The position numbers and the translations under genes are program-made. Under the pieces are notes generated by a model. It was not told the DNA's origin, made no database searches, and saw only the letters and a list, made by a program, of their open reading frames with translations. Shown piece by piece: positions 24,848 to 34,610 of a stretch of 51,705 nucleotides of DNA. Each line of letters opens with the position of its first letter. Within the stretch, counting starts at the first letter, position 1. This DNA comes from Chitinivibrionales bacterium (GTDB lineage Bacteria; Fibrobacterota; Chitinivibrionia; Chitinivibrionales; FEN-1185): positions 1 through 51,705 of the forward strand of contig DATJAL010000034.1 of assembly GCA_035516255.1 (NCBI GenBank), given 5' to 3'.

Positions 24848-26458
24848 ATGCTTCCCGTTCCCGTGACGATTCCCCCGTTGTTTCTCTACGCCGAAACGCA
24901 TTTCCGTTTCTTTCCGTTTTTCCCAAGCCTGCTTTTTAAAAGACAACCCGAGGTAGTATTTGACGTGCCTTGCCGCTGTGCTCTGCAAAAAGACCTCCCC
25001 ATCATGCTTATGGTCAACGACGTCCATCTGTTCCCGGCGGAAGTCAAAGACGTAAAGGTGACTGTTTCACAAAGGGAAAAACCGCCAGTATTGTTCAACT
25101 TTCCTTCGCCCAGATTCTGTATTGTCAAACACGAACTTGAAAGCCAGGCGACCATATTTATTTTTACGATAGCCCGCGGGCGGCTTCCTCAAGGAAGGAT
25201 TTTCATAAACTGCAAGGCAACGCTTGCGTGCCGCGGCAGGACTATTGAAGTCCTTAATGATAATTTTTTCTCGTCCTCTCAACTGCCTTTTACCTGTTTT
25301 ATCGCGGATGAGGATTTTCCCGCCCACGGCTCTTGTTCCTATGGCGACCTTCATATTCATTCACAGTTCTCCCAGAGCCACGTTGAATTCGGGCCGCCGG
25401 TAAGCGTGATCGATCTGGCCGCGGACGCTTGCGGCCTTGATTTTATCGCCATAACCGACCATTCCTACGATCTTGCCTGTTCCTTGGAAAATTATCTGGA
25501 ACTTGACAAATCCTATTCCCGTTGGCGGGCGCTTCTTTCAGTAATGTCAAAACCTCATAAGACGATCTCGATCCTCGGGGAAGAAATCTCCAGTTATAAT
25601 TCCAGGAACAGGGCGGTGCACCTTTGCGGGCTTGGGTTAAATAAAATTATTCCGGGTTCCGCCGACGGCGCTCGAAGGAATGCGCCGGACACTTTGAAAT
25701 TGGAAAAAGCAATACAATCGGTCCATTCTCAGGCCGGCCTTGCAATCGCGGCGCATCCGGGGTCAAAATTCGGTTTTTTCCAACGGCTTCTTCTAAACCG
25801 TGGCATGTGGCTCCAAAGCGATATGGCACTCGAATTGGATGCGGTGCAGGCCGTGAACAACGGTTTCAATCATTCATGGCTTGAATCAAAAAAATTATGG
25901 ACAAATGAATTACTTAAGGGGAGAAAGTTGCCGATTGTCGCCGGTAATGATTCGCATGGCGATTTCAACAGGTATCGATGCATCGGCACGCCGTTTGTGG
26001 CAATTTCCGAGAATTTTTTCCGGCATCTGGCTTTTGCGAGGACCGGCCTATACCGAAAGGTATCTTCGCAATCAGATGTTTTATCGGCAATAAAAGCGGG
26101 CGAAACATTTGTAACGAGCGGACCGTTCATTGGTATTTCTTCTTCTGAATCCACGGATCGCGGTTTAATCAGTAATGCCGAGAAAATAGTTTCAGCAGAC
26201 GGCGCAACCGTCGTAATACTAAGTAGTTATGAATTTGGAAAGCCAGACAATCTGTTTGTTTACTATGGAGAAGTCGGAGCGCGTTCGGAACGTATTATTT
26301 TCTCAAAAAGATACAAGGATAATTATAAAATTATAGATCAATTTCCTCTTGCTTCCGTTACAAAGAGGGGCTATTTACGGGCGGAAATATCCTGTTTGAA
26401 AGAAGATGGAGCAAGCACCTTTGCCGCCACAAGTCCGTGCTATGTTTCGGTAAAATAA
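24848..26458 (+). CDS. PHP-domain metal-dependent phosphoesterase with N-terminal extension
   Basis: 536 residues. Residues about 165-420 hold a PHP domain, a trinuclear-metal phosphoesterase fold: GDLHIHS (H169, H171), AITDHS (D204, H205), LGEEIS (E245/E246), H258, AAHPGS (H303) and AGNDSHGD (D368, H370), a full ligand set. The 160-residue N-terminal part is a beta-rich domain that I do not recognise; the last 110 residues look like a small beta domain. Such long PHP proteins are poorly characterised. Start ATG 24848 is the first in frame; a short leader and only a weak CAGG ribosome site make it uncertain. It is divergent from queA. A second PHP protein lies at 36857-37942. Confidence 0.85.
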   Translation: MLPVPVTIPPLFLYAETHFRFFPFFPSLLFKRQPEVVFDVPCRCALQKDLPIMLMVNDVHLFPAEVKDVKVTVSQREKPPVLFNFPSPRFCIVKHELESQATIFIFTIARGRLPQGRIFINCKATLACRGRTIEVLNDNFFSSSQLPFTCFIADEDFPAHGSCSYGDLHIHSQFSQSHVEFGPPVSVIDLAADACGLDFIAITDHSYDLACSLENYLELDKSYSRWRALLSVMSKPHKTISILGEEISSYNSRNRAVHLCGLGLNKIIPGSADGARRNAPDTLKLEKAIQSVHSQAGLAIAAHPGSKFGFFQRLLLNRGMWLQSDMALELDAVQAVNNGFNHSWLESKKLWTNELLKGRKLPIVAGNDSHGDFNRYRCIGTPFVAISENFFRHLAFARTGLYRKVSSQSDVLSAIKAGETFVTSGPFIGISSSESTDRGLISNAEKIVSADGATVVILSSYEFGKPDNLFVYYGEVGARSERIIFSKRYKDNYKIIDQFPLASVTKRGYLRAEISCLKEDGASTFAATSPCYVSVK

Positions 26459-26485
26459 TCAAGGATATTTGGTGAGTATATTGGA

Positions 26486-26514
26486 TTGACTTGTAATTTC
26501 CAAGCATCTATTTT
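26486..26514 (+). promoter_or_regulatory. possible promoter of the membrane protein-dus-lepB operon
   Basis: TTGACT (26486-26491), 17-base spacer, TATTTT (26509-26514), about 40 bases before the next start codon. Confidence 0.42.
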
Positions 26515-26555
26515 GATTGCACGCATGATTGGTTATCATCAGGAGACACCAGACC

Positions 26556-27074
26556 GTGCCCGAAGAAGAAAAAGACGAGTTGATTAACAGCGATTCAGAG
26601 CAGAGCTTTGAAGTCGATCCGCGCGACTTCTCAAAACACTGGCAGTATTTGAAAAAAAGAGAGAACATCCTTTTAGGAACCGCCGCAGGTATTGGAGCGG
26701 CAATCGTTGCGCTCGTCATTTGGGGATTTGCGGTAAAATTCACCGGATACAAACTCGGCTGGATTGCCATGGCCTCGTCCTTCGGGATCGGGTTTGCGAT
26801 CCAGTATTTCGGAAAAGGCGTTTCGCCGGTTTTCGGGATCATCGGCGGCGGCATTGTTTTTTTTACGTGGCTTGCCGGTAATTTTATCACCGCGGCCCTT
26901 ATTTTTTCCCGGGTCAAAAGCATCAGCTTTCTCACCATAATGTCGCGCATGGATTTCCCAATGTTTGGCGCGTTCCTCCAGGCCGTTATCGGCCCGGTAG
27001 ACTGGCTTCTGCTGTTGGCTGCAACTTATATCGCCTATTTTTTCGGGTTCAAAAAGGTCGCCCCGCCGCAGTGA
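26556..27074 (+). CDS. hypothetical multi-pass membrane protein
   Basis: 172 residues, family not recognised. The N-terminal 35 residues are charged and cytoplasmic (VPEEEKDELINSDSE), followed by about four hydrophobic segments: roughly 39-60, 66-83, 90-110 and a final one at 146-165 ending in a short positively charged tail. The GTG at 26556 is chosen because AGGAGA lies at 26541-26546 with 9-base spacing; an ATG at 26529 would overlap it. Four bases separate it from the dihydrouridine synthase gene, so the two are probably co-transcribed. Confidence 0.7.
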   Translation: MPEEEKDELINSDSEQSFEVDPRDFSKHWQYLKKRENILLGTAAGIGAAIVALVIWGFAVKFTGYKLGWIAMASSFGIGFAIQYFGKGVSPVFGIIGGGIVFFTWLAGNFITAALIFSRVKSISFLTIMSRMDFPMFGAFLQAVIGPVDWLLLLAATYIAYFFGFKKVAPPQ

Positions 27075-27078
27075 TCCC

Positions 27079-28017
27079 ATGAAAATTTTGCTGGCTCCCA
27101 TCCTCGGCCATACGGACTTCGTTTTCCGGAACACGCTGGCCCGCAATTTTCAGGGCATTGACGGATGGTATTGCCCGTTCATCACGACTGTCAAGGGAAG
27201 ATCCGTTCGCGATTCACATCTGCGCGATGTGCTTCCCAAGTACAACAAGCTTAAAAACACCGTTCCGCAGCTCATCGGAAAAGACGCGGAGGAATTCATT
27301 GTTCTGGCAAACCAGCTGTTTGCCATGAAATACCCGGTTGTCGGCTGGAACCTCGGCTGCCCCTATCCCATGGTGGTGAACAAAAAACGCGGGGCGGGGC
27401 TTCTGCCGTATCCCGAAATGATTGAGTCCTTCCTTGATAAGGTAATACCAAATGTCAAATGCCGGATTTCGGTGAAAACCAGGCTTGGAAAAGAACGTCC
27501 CGATGAGATTTTCGACGTCATACCGATATTAAACAAATATCCTCTTGAGGAAATCATCATCCATCCGCGCACGGCAAAACAGATGTACGGCGGAAGCGTC
27601 GATCTCGATGCGTTCGAAGAATGCCTCGCTCCTTCAAAACATCCGGTGATTTACAATGGAGATATTGTTGACGTGAATTCGTTTAAAATGATTTCAACGC
27701 GTTTCGCGTCTGTAAGCAGCTTTATGATAGGAAGAGGAATATTAATGGACCCTGGATTGCAAGAGGCGATAAAAGGAATTCCTTCAACACATTTCAAGGA
27801 ACGCCTCTACCGTTTTCACGAAGACCTTGTTCGCGGATACCAGCAAAGCGGGTGCGATGAAATTTCCCTTCTCGGCAGGCTCAAGCAGCTATGGTGTTAC
27901 CTTTCATTTTCGTTCATTAAAAACGAAGAAATGCTGAAAAAAGTGCAAAGGGCAAAATCAATGGAAAAATACTGGGAAACGGTCAAAGAATCATTTGTAA
28001 ACGGGATACGGGAATAA
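27079..28017 (+). CDS. tRNA-dihydrouridine synthase family protein
   Basis: 312 residues. FMN-dependent TIM-barrel enzyme reducing uridines in the tRNA D-loop. Seen: the first strand ILLAPILGHTD (the usual MAPM.G.TD with a changed start), PQLIGKDAEEFI, WNLGCPYPMV with the catalytic Cys C94, RLGKERPDE, the HPRTAKQMYGG stretch (usual HgRt..q.Y.G), VIYNGDIVD and the FMN phosphate site MIGRGIL. The subfamily (DusA, DusB or DusC-like) cannot be fixed; the C-terminal half is short, like DusC. It ends with a one-base overlap with the signal peptidase gene. Confidence 0.9.
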   Translation: MKILLAPILGHTDFVFRNTLARNFQGIDGWYCPFITTVKGRSVRDSHLRDVLPKYNKLKNTVPQLIGKDAEEFIVLANQLFAMKYPVVGWNLGCPYPMVVNKKRGAGLLPYPEMIESFLDKVIPNVKCRISVKTRLGKERPDEIFDVIPILNKYPLEEIIIHPRTAKQMYGGSVDLDAFEECLAPSKHPVIYNGDIVDVNSFKMISTRFASVSSFMIGRGILMDPGLQEAIKGIPSTHFKERLYRFHEDLVRGYQQSGCDEISLLGRLKQLWCYLSFSFIKNEEMLKKVQRAKSMEKYWETVKESFVNGIRE

Positions 28018-28580
28018 TGCAAAAGAAAAAGGCCTATTTCCCCCGGCGCTTTAAAAAAAATGACGCCCTTTCGGGGAAACGTTTCCTGTCCGTGGTGCTG
28101 TTTGGTGTTGCTGTGGCGCTGGTTTTACGCGCCTTTATCGTTGACATTATACAGGTGACCTCCGGTTCGATGCAGCCGACCGTGAACTTAGGCGTCAGAT
28201 ATCTGTTGAATAAAACCGCCTATTGGTTCGGCAAGCCTAGAAGAAATGACATCATCGCATTTCCCTCCCCGGTATTAAAGGGGCATAGTCTCGTAAAACG
28301 GGTCATTGCAATTGAGGGCGACACGATTGAGATCAAAAAAAAAGAAGTCTTCATCAACGATGTAAAAACAAAAGAGCCATTTGCATACCATTCGCGGGAC
28401 ACGGTAATTCTGGTCGGGGACAATCTAGGGCCGCTGGAGATTCCAAAAGACATGGTGTTTGTTATGGGAGACAACCGGGACGAGTCGGAGGATTCACGGG
28501 ACTGGAAGGACGGCAATGGGGCTCATATTTATTTTATTCCGGTGAGCAAGATTATGGGGAGAATCATTCTATTACATTAG
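28017..28580 (+). CDS. lepB: signal peptidase I
   Basis: 187 residues. Cleaves signal peptides at the outer face of the cytoplasmic membrane. Seen: a single N-terminal membrane segment (about 22-42), the catalytic serine S51 in TSGSMQPTV, the catalytic lysine K94 in LVKRVIAIEGD and the box E motif VMGDNRDESEDSR. Short form, like Gram-positive or thermophile type, with one membrane anchor. The start ATG overlaps the stop of the preceding gene by one base. Confidence 0.94.
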   Translation: MQKKKAYFPRRFKKNDALSGKRFLSVVLFGVAVALVLRAFIVDIIQVTSGSMQPTVNLGVRYLLNKTAYWFGKPRRNDIIAFPSPVLKGHSLVKRVIAIEGDTIEIKKKEVFINDVKTKEPFAYHSRDTVILVGDNLGPLEIPKDMVFVMGDNRDESEDSRDWKDGNGAHIYFIPVSKIMGRIILLH

Positions 28581-28606
28581 GTCGATGGAATCATAATCAG
28601 ATGAAA

Positions 28607-30598
28607 TCATAATTTTTTCCCCGCCCGCACTTCATCCGCAAACCTCACGTTATCCGCCGGCTTTCCCAGAAAAACCAAAATATCACCCGCACAGATCTCA
28701 AGCGAACTTTCCGGATTGGAGAAAATCTCCGTTTCCCTGCGCACCGCGAGGAGCGTGACGCCGAAACGCTGGCGCAGGTTGAGTTGCGCGATTGTTTTTC
28801 CCGCCGGAAAAGAGCCTTCCCCCACCCAGACCATGTTCATCTCGACGTCCGGAAGCGCGAACTTGAGGTCGGGAAACGAGGTCTTTTGTTTTGAAATGCT
28901 CCTGAACATCTGATAGCCGTCGGAGCGTACTTCGGCTATGAACTGCTCTATTTCGTAGCGCGGAACAAGGTACTTCATGAGCACGCGGGTGAAGATTTCC
29001 ACCGAGGTCTCGAATTCTTCAGGAATCACCTCGCTGGCGCCCAGGTCGTAGAGCGGTTTGGTTTCCTGGAAAAATCGCGTACGCGCAATGATGTGTACCG
29101 AGGGATTCAACTTGCGTGCGTTTTCCACCACGCGCCGCGTCGCCACAGGGTCGGGGATGCCGATCGCCACGACCCGCGCCCGGCGCACCTTGACATGCGC
29201 GAGCACCGCCTCCTGCGTGCAGTCGCCGTAAAAAATAGGCTCGCCCGCCGCTTTCTCCTTGCGCACGGTCTCGGGGTTCATTTCGGTGATCACATAGGGA
29301 ATGCCCGCGGCTTTTGCTGCCCGAGCGACGTTGCGGCCGTTGACGCCGAACCCGATGATGATGAGATGGTCGTTGAGTTTGTCGGTAAACGCCTGGCTCT
29401 GTATTGCATCGGCGGCATCGAGGCCCGAAAGGATGCGCCGGGGAAATGGCATTTTGTGAAGTAGGTCGGAAATCCAATCGCCGAGTCCCATCACAAACGG
29501 TGTAGCCGCCATTGTCAAAATGGAAACACCGAGAAATACCTGGTAGGTATTGCCGTCGAGAAGGCCGGATTCCATGCCCGACACCGCTAGAATGAAGGAA
29601 AACTCCCCTACCTGCCCCAGCGAAAGCCCGGCAAGCACCATGGTCCGCAGGGGAAACCCGAGCAAGGCGGGAATGAGGGAAGCAATCACCACCTTAAGGA
29701 GAAGAACGCCCGCGGCGAGAAGGATAATAGGCACCGGATGGTGGATGAAAAAGGCAATATCGAACAGCATGCCGATGGAAATGAAAAATACGCTGGTGAA
29801 CACGTCGCGGAACGGTAGGATCGAACCGAGCGCCTGGTAGCTGTATTCGGATTCAGATAAAATCAGTCCGGCGAGAAAAGCGCCTAAAGCGATGGACAGG
29901 CCCGCGCTTGACGTGAGCCAGGCAATGGAAAAACATATCACGATGACGCTGAGAAGAAACAGTTCGCTGCTCCTGGTCTTGGCGATCCAGAAAAGCACCT
30001 TGGGCACGATCCATTTGATGCAGGCATACATGAAGGCGACAATACCGATGATTTTCACCAGCAGCAGCAGCAGCGAGGGGCCTAAGGCACCGGACTTTCC
30101 CGACAAAATGGGAACGAGCAGCATCATGGGAACAACAATGAGGTCCTGGAAAATAAGGATGCCGAGGCTGGTTTTGCCGTGCGGGCTTTCCACTTCCCCC
30201 TTTTCTTGAAATCTCTTAAGGACAATGGCGGTGCTGCTCAGGGAAAGCAGAAATCCCATAAACAGAGCCTGCGCCGGGGAAAGGTGGAGCCACAGCGACG
30301 CAGCATAAACCGCGACAATGGTGGTCAGCACCTGCAAGGGGCCGCCGATAAGAACGATATTTTTGATCTGAACAAGATTTTTAAGCGAGAATTCTATGCC
30401 GATGCTGAACAACAGCAGCACGATTCCGATTTGCGCAAGGGTCTCGACCTCGCTGCGGTTCCCGACAACGGGACCGGCAAGCATGCCGGTGAGAAGAAAT
30501 CCAACGATAGTCGGAATACGAAGCCGGTAACAGACCAAAAGGACGAGGATGGAGAGCCCGAATACGATTACGGTTGTGCTGAGAAATGAAGTTTGCAT
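28607..30598 (-). CDS. Kef-type cation:proton antiporter with RCK domain
   Basis: 663 residues. N-terminal CPA2 exchanger domain with about 12-13 membrane segments (1-385), containing GFLLTGMLAGP, the family's FSIGIEF and a conserved QDL; then an RCK (TrkA-N) NAD-binding domain whose Rossmann motif GFGVNGRN lies at 416-423 with an acidic residue at the end of the second strand; then a TrkA-C domain (about 570-655). Likely exports K+ or Na+ in exchange for H+. The ATG at 30598 is preferred over an upstream TTG that overlaps the YfcE-like gene stop. No glutathione-regulation partner (KefF/KefG) is present. Confidence 0.9.
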   Translation of the reverse strand: MQTSFLSTTVIVFGLSILVLLVCYRLRIPTIVGFLLTGMLAGPVVGNRSEVETLAQIGIVLLLFSIGIEFSLKNLVQIKNIVLIGGPLQVLTTIVAVYAASLWLHLSPAQALFMGFLLSLSSTAIVLKRFQEKGEVESPHGKTSLGILIFQDLIVVPMMLLVPILSGKSGALGPSLLLLLVKIIGIVAFMYACIKWIVPKVLFWIAKTRSSELFLLSVIVICFSIAWLTSSAGLSIALGAFLAGLILSESEYSYQALGSILPFRDVFTSVFFISIGMLFDIAFFIHHPVPIILLAAGVLLLKVVIASLIPALLGFPLRTMVLAGLSLGQVGEFSFILAVSGMESGLLDGNTYQVFLGVSILTMAATPFVMGLGDWISDLLHKMPFPRRILSGLDAADAIQSQAFTDKLNDHLIIIGFGVNGRNVARAAKAAGIPYVITEMNPETVRKEKAAGEPIFYGDCTQEAVLAHVKVRRARVVAIGIPDPVATRRVVENARKLNPSVHIIARTRFFQETKPLYDLGASEVIPEEFETSVEIFTRVLMKYLVPRYEIEQFIAEVRSDGYQMFRSISKQKTSFPDLKFALPDVEMNMVWVGEGSFPAGKTIAQLNLRQRFGVTLLAVRRETEIFSNPESSLEICAGDILVFLGKPADNVRFADEVRAGKKL

Positions 30599-30627
30599 AA
30601 AGTCCGGGACATCAAAAAATGATATCG

Positions 30628-31155
30628 TCAACCCTTAAACAACCTGTTTTCCGACCTGAAAAGGTCCATGGTCGTCACGGGCTTGAAATCGAGCCCGAAT
30701 ATTCTTGCGTGAAGGGTTTTGTCCTGGATGTCAAGAAGCCCGAAGGTCGGCGGCAGGTTTTTGTCCTTGGGGCCCTTGAGGTGCCCCGGGTTGAGGCACA
30801 GAAGCCCGTCCTCGAGGGTTATGCCCTGATGATGCGTGTGGCCGTGAAGGATGATGTCGCACATCATCTTATCGTCGGGCGTCACGTCTTTTTCCATGGA
30901 ATGGACTAGGAGGATGCGGAGTCCGAGAACGTTTTCCATGAGCTTTTTTGGGAGGGAACCGTTGGTGTAGCGGTCATCGTAAATGCCGGGCACTTGCACG
31001 ATGTCAAGGTATCTGTCCTCGAGGCTTTTCACGTCGTCGTAATCGTCGCCGAGGTGATAGAGCATGGCGATCTTGTGCCGAGCCAAAAGCCAGTCAACAA
31101 CGTTGTTCAAATACTCCACGTTGCGGTGCGTGTCACTTACCACTCCGATTTTCAT
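30628..31155 (-). CDS. YfcE/MJ0936-type metallophosphoesterase
   Basis: 175 residues, the usual small size. Calcineurin-like phosphodiesterase. Seen: VVSDTHRN (D8, H10), LYHLGDD, VHSM and the HGHTHHQG metal-binding box; the GNCD box is replaced by GIYDDR, in which the usual Asn-Cys/His is changed, so activity may be altered. The ATG at 31155 is chosen for a strong GGGAGG seven bases upstream. It lies 33 bases after the transketolase gene and 29 bases before the antiporter gene, forming one operon. Confidence 0.83.
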   Translation of the reverse strand: MKIGVVSDTHRNVEYLNNVVDWLLARHKIAMLYHLGDDYDDVKSLEDRYLDIVQVPGIYDDRYTNGSLPKKLMENVLGLRILLVHSMEKDVTPDDKMMCDIILHGHTHHQGITLEDGLLCLNPGHLKGPKDKNLPPTFGLLDIQDKTLHARIFGLDFKPVTTMDLFRSENRLFKG

Positions 31156-31188
31156 GGGAATGCCTCCCCTGCCTCGTCGTCTCCGCAA

Positions 31189-33273
31189 TCACGCGGATAT
31201 CACCCCGGAAAGCGCTGCAACGTTTTTTTTATGTTCGTCGAGAAAAAGTTCCATTTTTTTCACAACGCTGTCGGCGGTGAAGCCGAATTTTTCTTCAAGA
31301 ACGCCAAACGGCGCCGATGCGCCGAACCGGTCGAGCCCGTGCACTTTTCCGAAAACGCCGGCGATTTCCATGAACGAGCACGAAAGACCTGCGGTGATTC
31401 CGAACACCGGAAGGCCCAGCGGGATCAGTTGGCGGCGGTACGATTCGGGCTGTTCGCGGAACAAACCGTCCGAGATTACCGACACCACGCGCAGGCCGAT
31501 GCCGCGGGATGCCGATAATTTTTGTGCGGCATTGATAAGCGTTGAAACTTCAGAGCCATTCGCGATGCAAATAAGGTTTGGCTTGGAACCTGTTTCGAAC
31601 ACGATATAAGCTCCCCGCGCCGCATTGCAGGCATCGTGATAGCGCGACGGTCCTTTGAAAACAGGCAGTTCCGGCATCACCTGCCGCGACAGCAGCAGCG
31701 CGGTGGGTGACTGCGTGTTTTCCATGGCGAGTTTCCACGCCACGGTTGTTTCGGCGCTGTCCGCCGGCCGCAGCACGAGCATGCTCCTCTTTCCGTCGGA
31801 TGTTGCCATTCTCTCCAGGAGCCGGATCTGCATCTCATGTTCAACGGGCTGGTGCGTGGGCCCGTCTTCGCCCACGCGGAATGAATCGTGCGACCAGACA
31901 TATTTTACCGGCAGTTTCATGAGCGCCGCAAGACGTATCGAGGGCTTCATGAAATCAGAGAAAACGAAAAAGGTGCCGCACACCGGAACGATGCCGCCGT
32001 GCAGCGCGATGCCGTTCATGATGCCCGCCATGGCATGTTCGGCCACGCCTATTTGCAAAAAGCCGCCGCCGAAATCGCCTTTTGTAAAAACCCTCGAACC
32101 GCCCTTGAGAAACCCCTCGGTATTGTCGCTGTTGCACAGGTCGGCCGAGGAGACGATCATGTTTTCCACCTTCTGCGCAAATACAGAAAGGATCTTTCCC
32201 GATGCGACCCGCGTCGGCGCTCCGCTCTTCTGTTCGATGGCGCCGTAGTCAATGGCGGGGACTTTTCCTGAAATAAAATTCTTGAATTTTTCCGCCAACG
32301 CCGGATTTTCTTTTTCCCATTTCGCCTGGATGGCTTTTTTTTCTTTTGCCGCTTTCCGCTTCTGCGCGAGAACCTTTTCAAAAAAGTCCTTTACCGCCGG
32401 AAACACCGCGAACGGGTCCTGCGGATTTCCGCCGAGGTTGCGTATCGTTTTTTCGACCGAGGCGCCGGCCTTGGAAAGCGGCATGCCGTGCATCTCCACC
32501 TTGCCTTCAAAACATTCTCCTTTGTCATTAAGCGCGCCCAGGCCCATGGTGGTTTTGCCGATGATAAGCGTGGGTTTTTCGGTTTCTGCGTTTGCGCGCG
32601 CGAGCGCCCGGAGGATCTCGGCGATGCTGTTGCCGTTGATGGTATCGACATGCCAGCCCCAGGATTCATACTTTTTCGCCGTATCTTCGCTTGTCACCTG
32701 GGAAGTGGGCGTGGAAAGCTGCACCGAGTTTGAGTCGTAGAACATGATGAGGTTGGACAAGCCGAGGTGGCCCGCAAGCCGCCCCACGCCGGACGCAATG
32801 TCTTCCTGGATTCCGCCGTCGGAAAGGTAGGCGTAGGTTTTATGGGAAAGCCACTCGCCGAAGCGCGCGGCAAAAAAACGTTCAGCGATTGCAGCGCCGA
32901 GCGCCATGGAATGGCCTTCGCCGAGCGGACCTGAAGTGTTTTCAACCCCGCGCATCACATCGCGTTCGGGATGCCCCGGCGTCACGCTCCCCCACTGGCG
33001 GAAATTTTTAATATCATCAACGGTGTATTTTCCCAAGAGCATGAGCGTTGAATACAGCATGGGAGACATGTGTCCGGGATCGAGGAAAAACCTGTCCCTG
33101 TTGGGCCAGGTCATGTCGTCGGGATCGAAACACAGGAATTCGGAAAAAAGGACGGCGATGAAATCGGCGCCACCCATTGCGCCGCCCGGATGGCCCGAAG
33201 CGGCTTTTTCCACCATGGCGGCCGACAGTATACGAATAGTATCGGCCGTCCGTTTCAGCATGTCCTGCGACAT
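31189..33273 (-). CDS. tkt: transketolase
   Basis: 694 residues. TPP-dependent transfer of two-carbon units in the pentose phosphate pathway. Seen: SGHPGGAMGGAD near the N-terminus, DPGHMSP, TGPLGEGH-like SGPLGEGHSMALGAA, the TPP site beginning LSDGGIQEDIASG through NLIMFYDSN, QIGVAEHAMAGIM and the SHDSFRVGEDGPTHQPVE loop. The TPP motif reads SDGG rather than the usual GDGC. The second ATG of an ATGATG pair (33273) is chosen with GGGGAG 5 bases upstream. First gene of the unit with the phosphoesterase and the antiporter. Confidence 0.95.
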   Translation of the reverse strand: MSQDMLKRTADTIRILSAAMVEKAASGHPGGAMGGADFIAVLFSEFLCFDPDDMTWPNRDRFFLDPGHMSPMLYSTLMLLGKYTVDDIKNFRQWGSVTPGHPERDVMRGVENTSGPLGEGHSMALGAAIAERFFAARFGEWLSHKTYAYLSDGGIQEDIASGVGRLAGHLGLSNLIMFYDSNSVQLSTPTSQVTSEDTAKKYESWGWHVDTINGNSIAEILRALARANAETEKPTLIIGKTTMGLGALNDKGECFEGKVEMHGMPLSKAGASVEKTIRNLGGNPQDPFAVFPAVKDFFEKVLAQKRKAAKEKKAIQAKWEKENPALAEKFKNFISGKVPAIDYGAIEQKSGAPTRVASGKILSVFAQKVENMIVSSADLCNSDNTEGFLKGGSRVFTKGDFGGGFLQIGVAEHAMAGIMNGIALHGGIVPVCGTFFVFSDFMKPSIRLAALMKLPVKYVWSHDSFRVGEDGPTHQPVEHEMQIRLLERMATSDGKRSMLVLRPADSAETTVAWKLAMENTQSPTALLLSRQVMPELPVFKGPSRYHDACNAARGAYIVFETGSKPNLICIANGSEVSTLINAAQKLSASRGIGLRVVSVISDGLFREQPESYRRQLIPLGLPVFGITAGLSCSFMEIAGVFGKVHGLDRFGASAPFGVLEEKFGFTADSVVKKMELFLDEHKKNVAALSGVISA

Positions 33274-33449
33274 CATCGCTCCCCTTGCGTTCAAAAATCG
33301 GCGGCGGCAACTTGAAAAACAATCTGTGAAAAATAGTTTATTGTCTTTGATGGTACTTTAAGAAAAAAAAGGGAAGACGAATTTTTTCAATGCGCTCCGG
33401 TTGATGGTCGGAATTATAAATGCAGGGCGCAGCCAAAGGCACATGACGG

Positions 33450-34610
33450 TTAACGCAGAAGCCTGATCACCTTAAGCAGCAACAAGGGGCGTTTTGAAAA
33501 GGCTTTTATGAAAATGGAAAGGATGTCCATTTTCCCGTCCGGATCTTTTGTGATCGACCGGGCGACATCATCAAGAAAATCATCTTTGAAGGTCACCATG
33601 ACCTCCTTAAGCGAAAACGAGCGCAACTGCTGCTTGCCGTAAAAAGAGGCCCATTGCTTTTGATAGGTTTTGAGGCGTTCGTATTTGCAGGCGCCGCCGA
33701 TAAAAGACTGCGCGGCAACGGTTCCCGCCGCCTTGCCAGAAAAAAGGGCGTAGCCGATGCCGGCGCCGCTCACGCAATTCATCATGCGCGCTGCGTCGCC
33801 GACAAGCATGACGCCGTTTCTTACCAGAGGTTTCTTCCATTTTCCCATGGGAACGCCGGCGCAGTGCAGGTCGGAGACGGCGGCGCCCGGAAATCTTTCA
33901 TTGATGAATTTTAAAAGCAATTCACGCGGCATTCCGCCTTTACACCTTGACCCCAAAACGCCCAGGCCCACATTCGCCGTGTTCCCGCCCCGGTGGAACA
34001 CCCACACATACCCGCCCGGCGCGTGCGAACTTCCCAGATAGAAAACGCAGGCTTCGGGTTCAATGTCGTTATGGGCAACCCTTGCAAAGGCGCATGAATG
34101 AACGTCGCCGAGCGAAAGATTGGTTGACCATCCGAGGGAACGGCCGAGCCGGGATTCAATTCCCTCTGCGAGAATCACGCATTGCGCGGAAAACGAACCG
34201 GCGCTGCCCTTGCATTCATATCCGCCATTAATCTGCGCGATTGACAGAATGGACGTGCCGGGAAAGAATTCCGCGCCCGCCGCCACGGCATCGGCCGTCA
34301 TGTCCGTTTCCATTTTCTCCCTGTCAACAACATACCCCTCGTAGCTGTTGGGGACCGTCACGCTTATACCGCAGGGCGAAACGAGTTTCATGTATTTGAT
34401 TGCGCTTTTTATCCATCCCGGTTTGAGGCTGACGCTCTGCGTGAATCCTTTGAGGCCTATGGCCTCGCCGCAGCGCACGGGATACCCGGGGATTTTCTTT
34501 CTGTCAATAAGGCACACTTTTCTTCCGCCCTGCGCGGCATGCAGGGCGGCGACGATCCCGGCCGGCCCCCCGCCGATGACCGCGATCTCGAATTTGCGCG
34601 GAATGCTCAT
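33450..34610 (-). CDS. geranylgeranyl-reductase-family flavoprotein
   Basis: 386 residues. FAD-dependent reductase of the GGR superfamily (digeranylgeranylglycerophospholipid reductase, chlorophyll or menaquinone side-chain reductases, and related). Seen: FAD motif VIGGGPAG (11-18), the second conserved element GYPVRCGEAIG containing the family Cys C47, the substrate region GGYVWVFHRGG and MLVGDAARMMN..SGAGIGYAL. The ATG at 34610 overlaps the ferredoxin stop (ATGA), with GGAAG 5 bases before. Reduction by ferredoxin is the known mode of archaeal GGR, matching its neighbour. In this operon the substrate might be a prenyl chain attached by UbiA. Confidence 0.88.
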   Translation of the reverse strand: MSIPRKFEIAVIGGGPAGIVAALHAAQGGRKVCLIDRKKIPGYPVRCGEAIGLKGFTQSVSLKPGWIKSAIKYMKLVSPCGISVTVPNSYEGYVVDREKMETDMTADAVAAGAEFFPGTSILSIAQINGGYECKGSAGSFSAQCVILAEGIESRLGRSLGWSTNLSLGDVHSCAFARVAHNDIEPEACVFYLGSSHAPGGYVWVFHRGGNTANVGLGVLGSRCKGGMPRELLLKFINERFPGAAVSDLHCAGVPMGKWKKPLVRNGVMLVGDAARMMNCVSGAGIGYALFSGKAAGTVAAQSFIGGACKYERLKTYQKQWASFYGKQQLRSFSLKEVMVTFKDDFLDDVARSITKDPDGKMDILSIFIKAFSKRPLLLLKVIRLLR

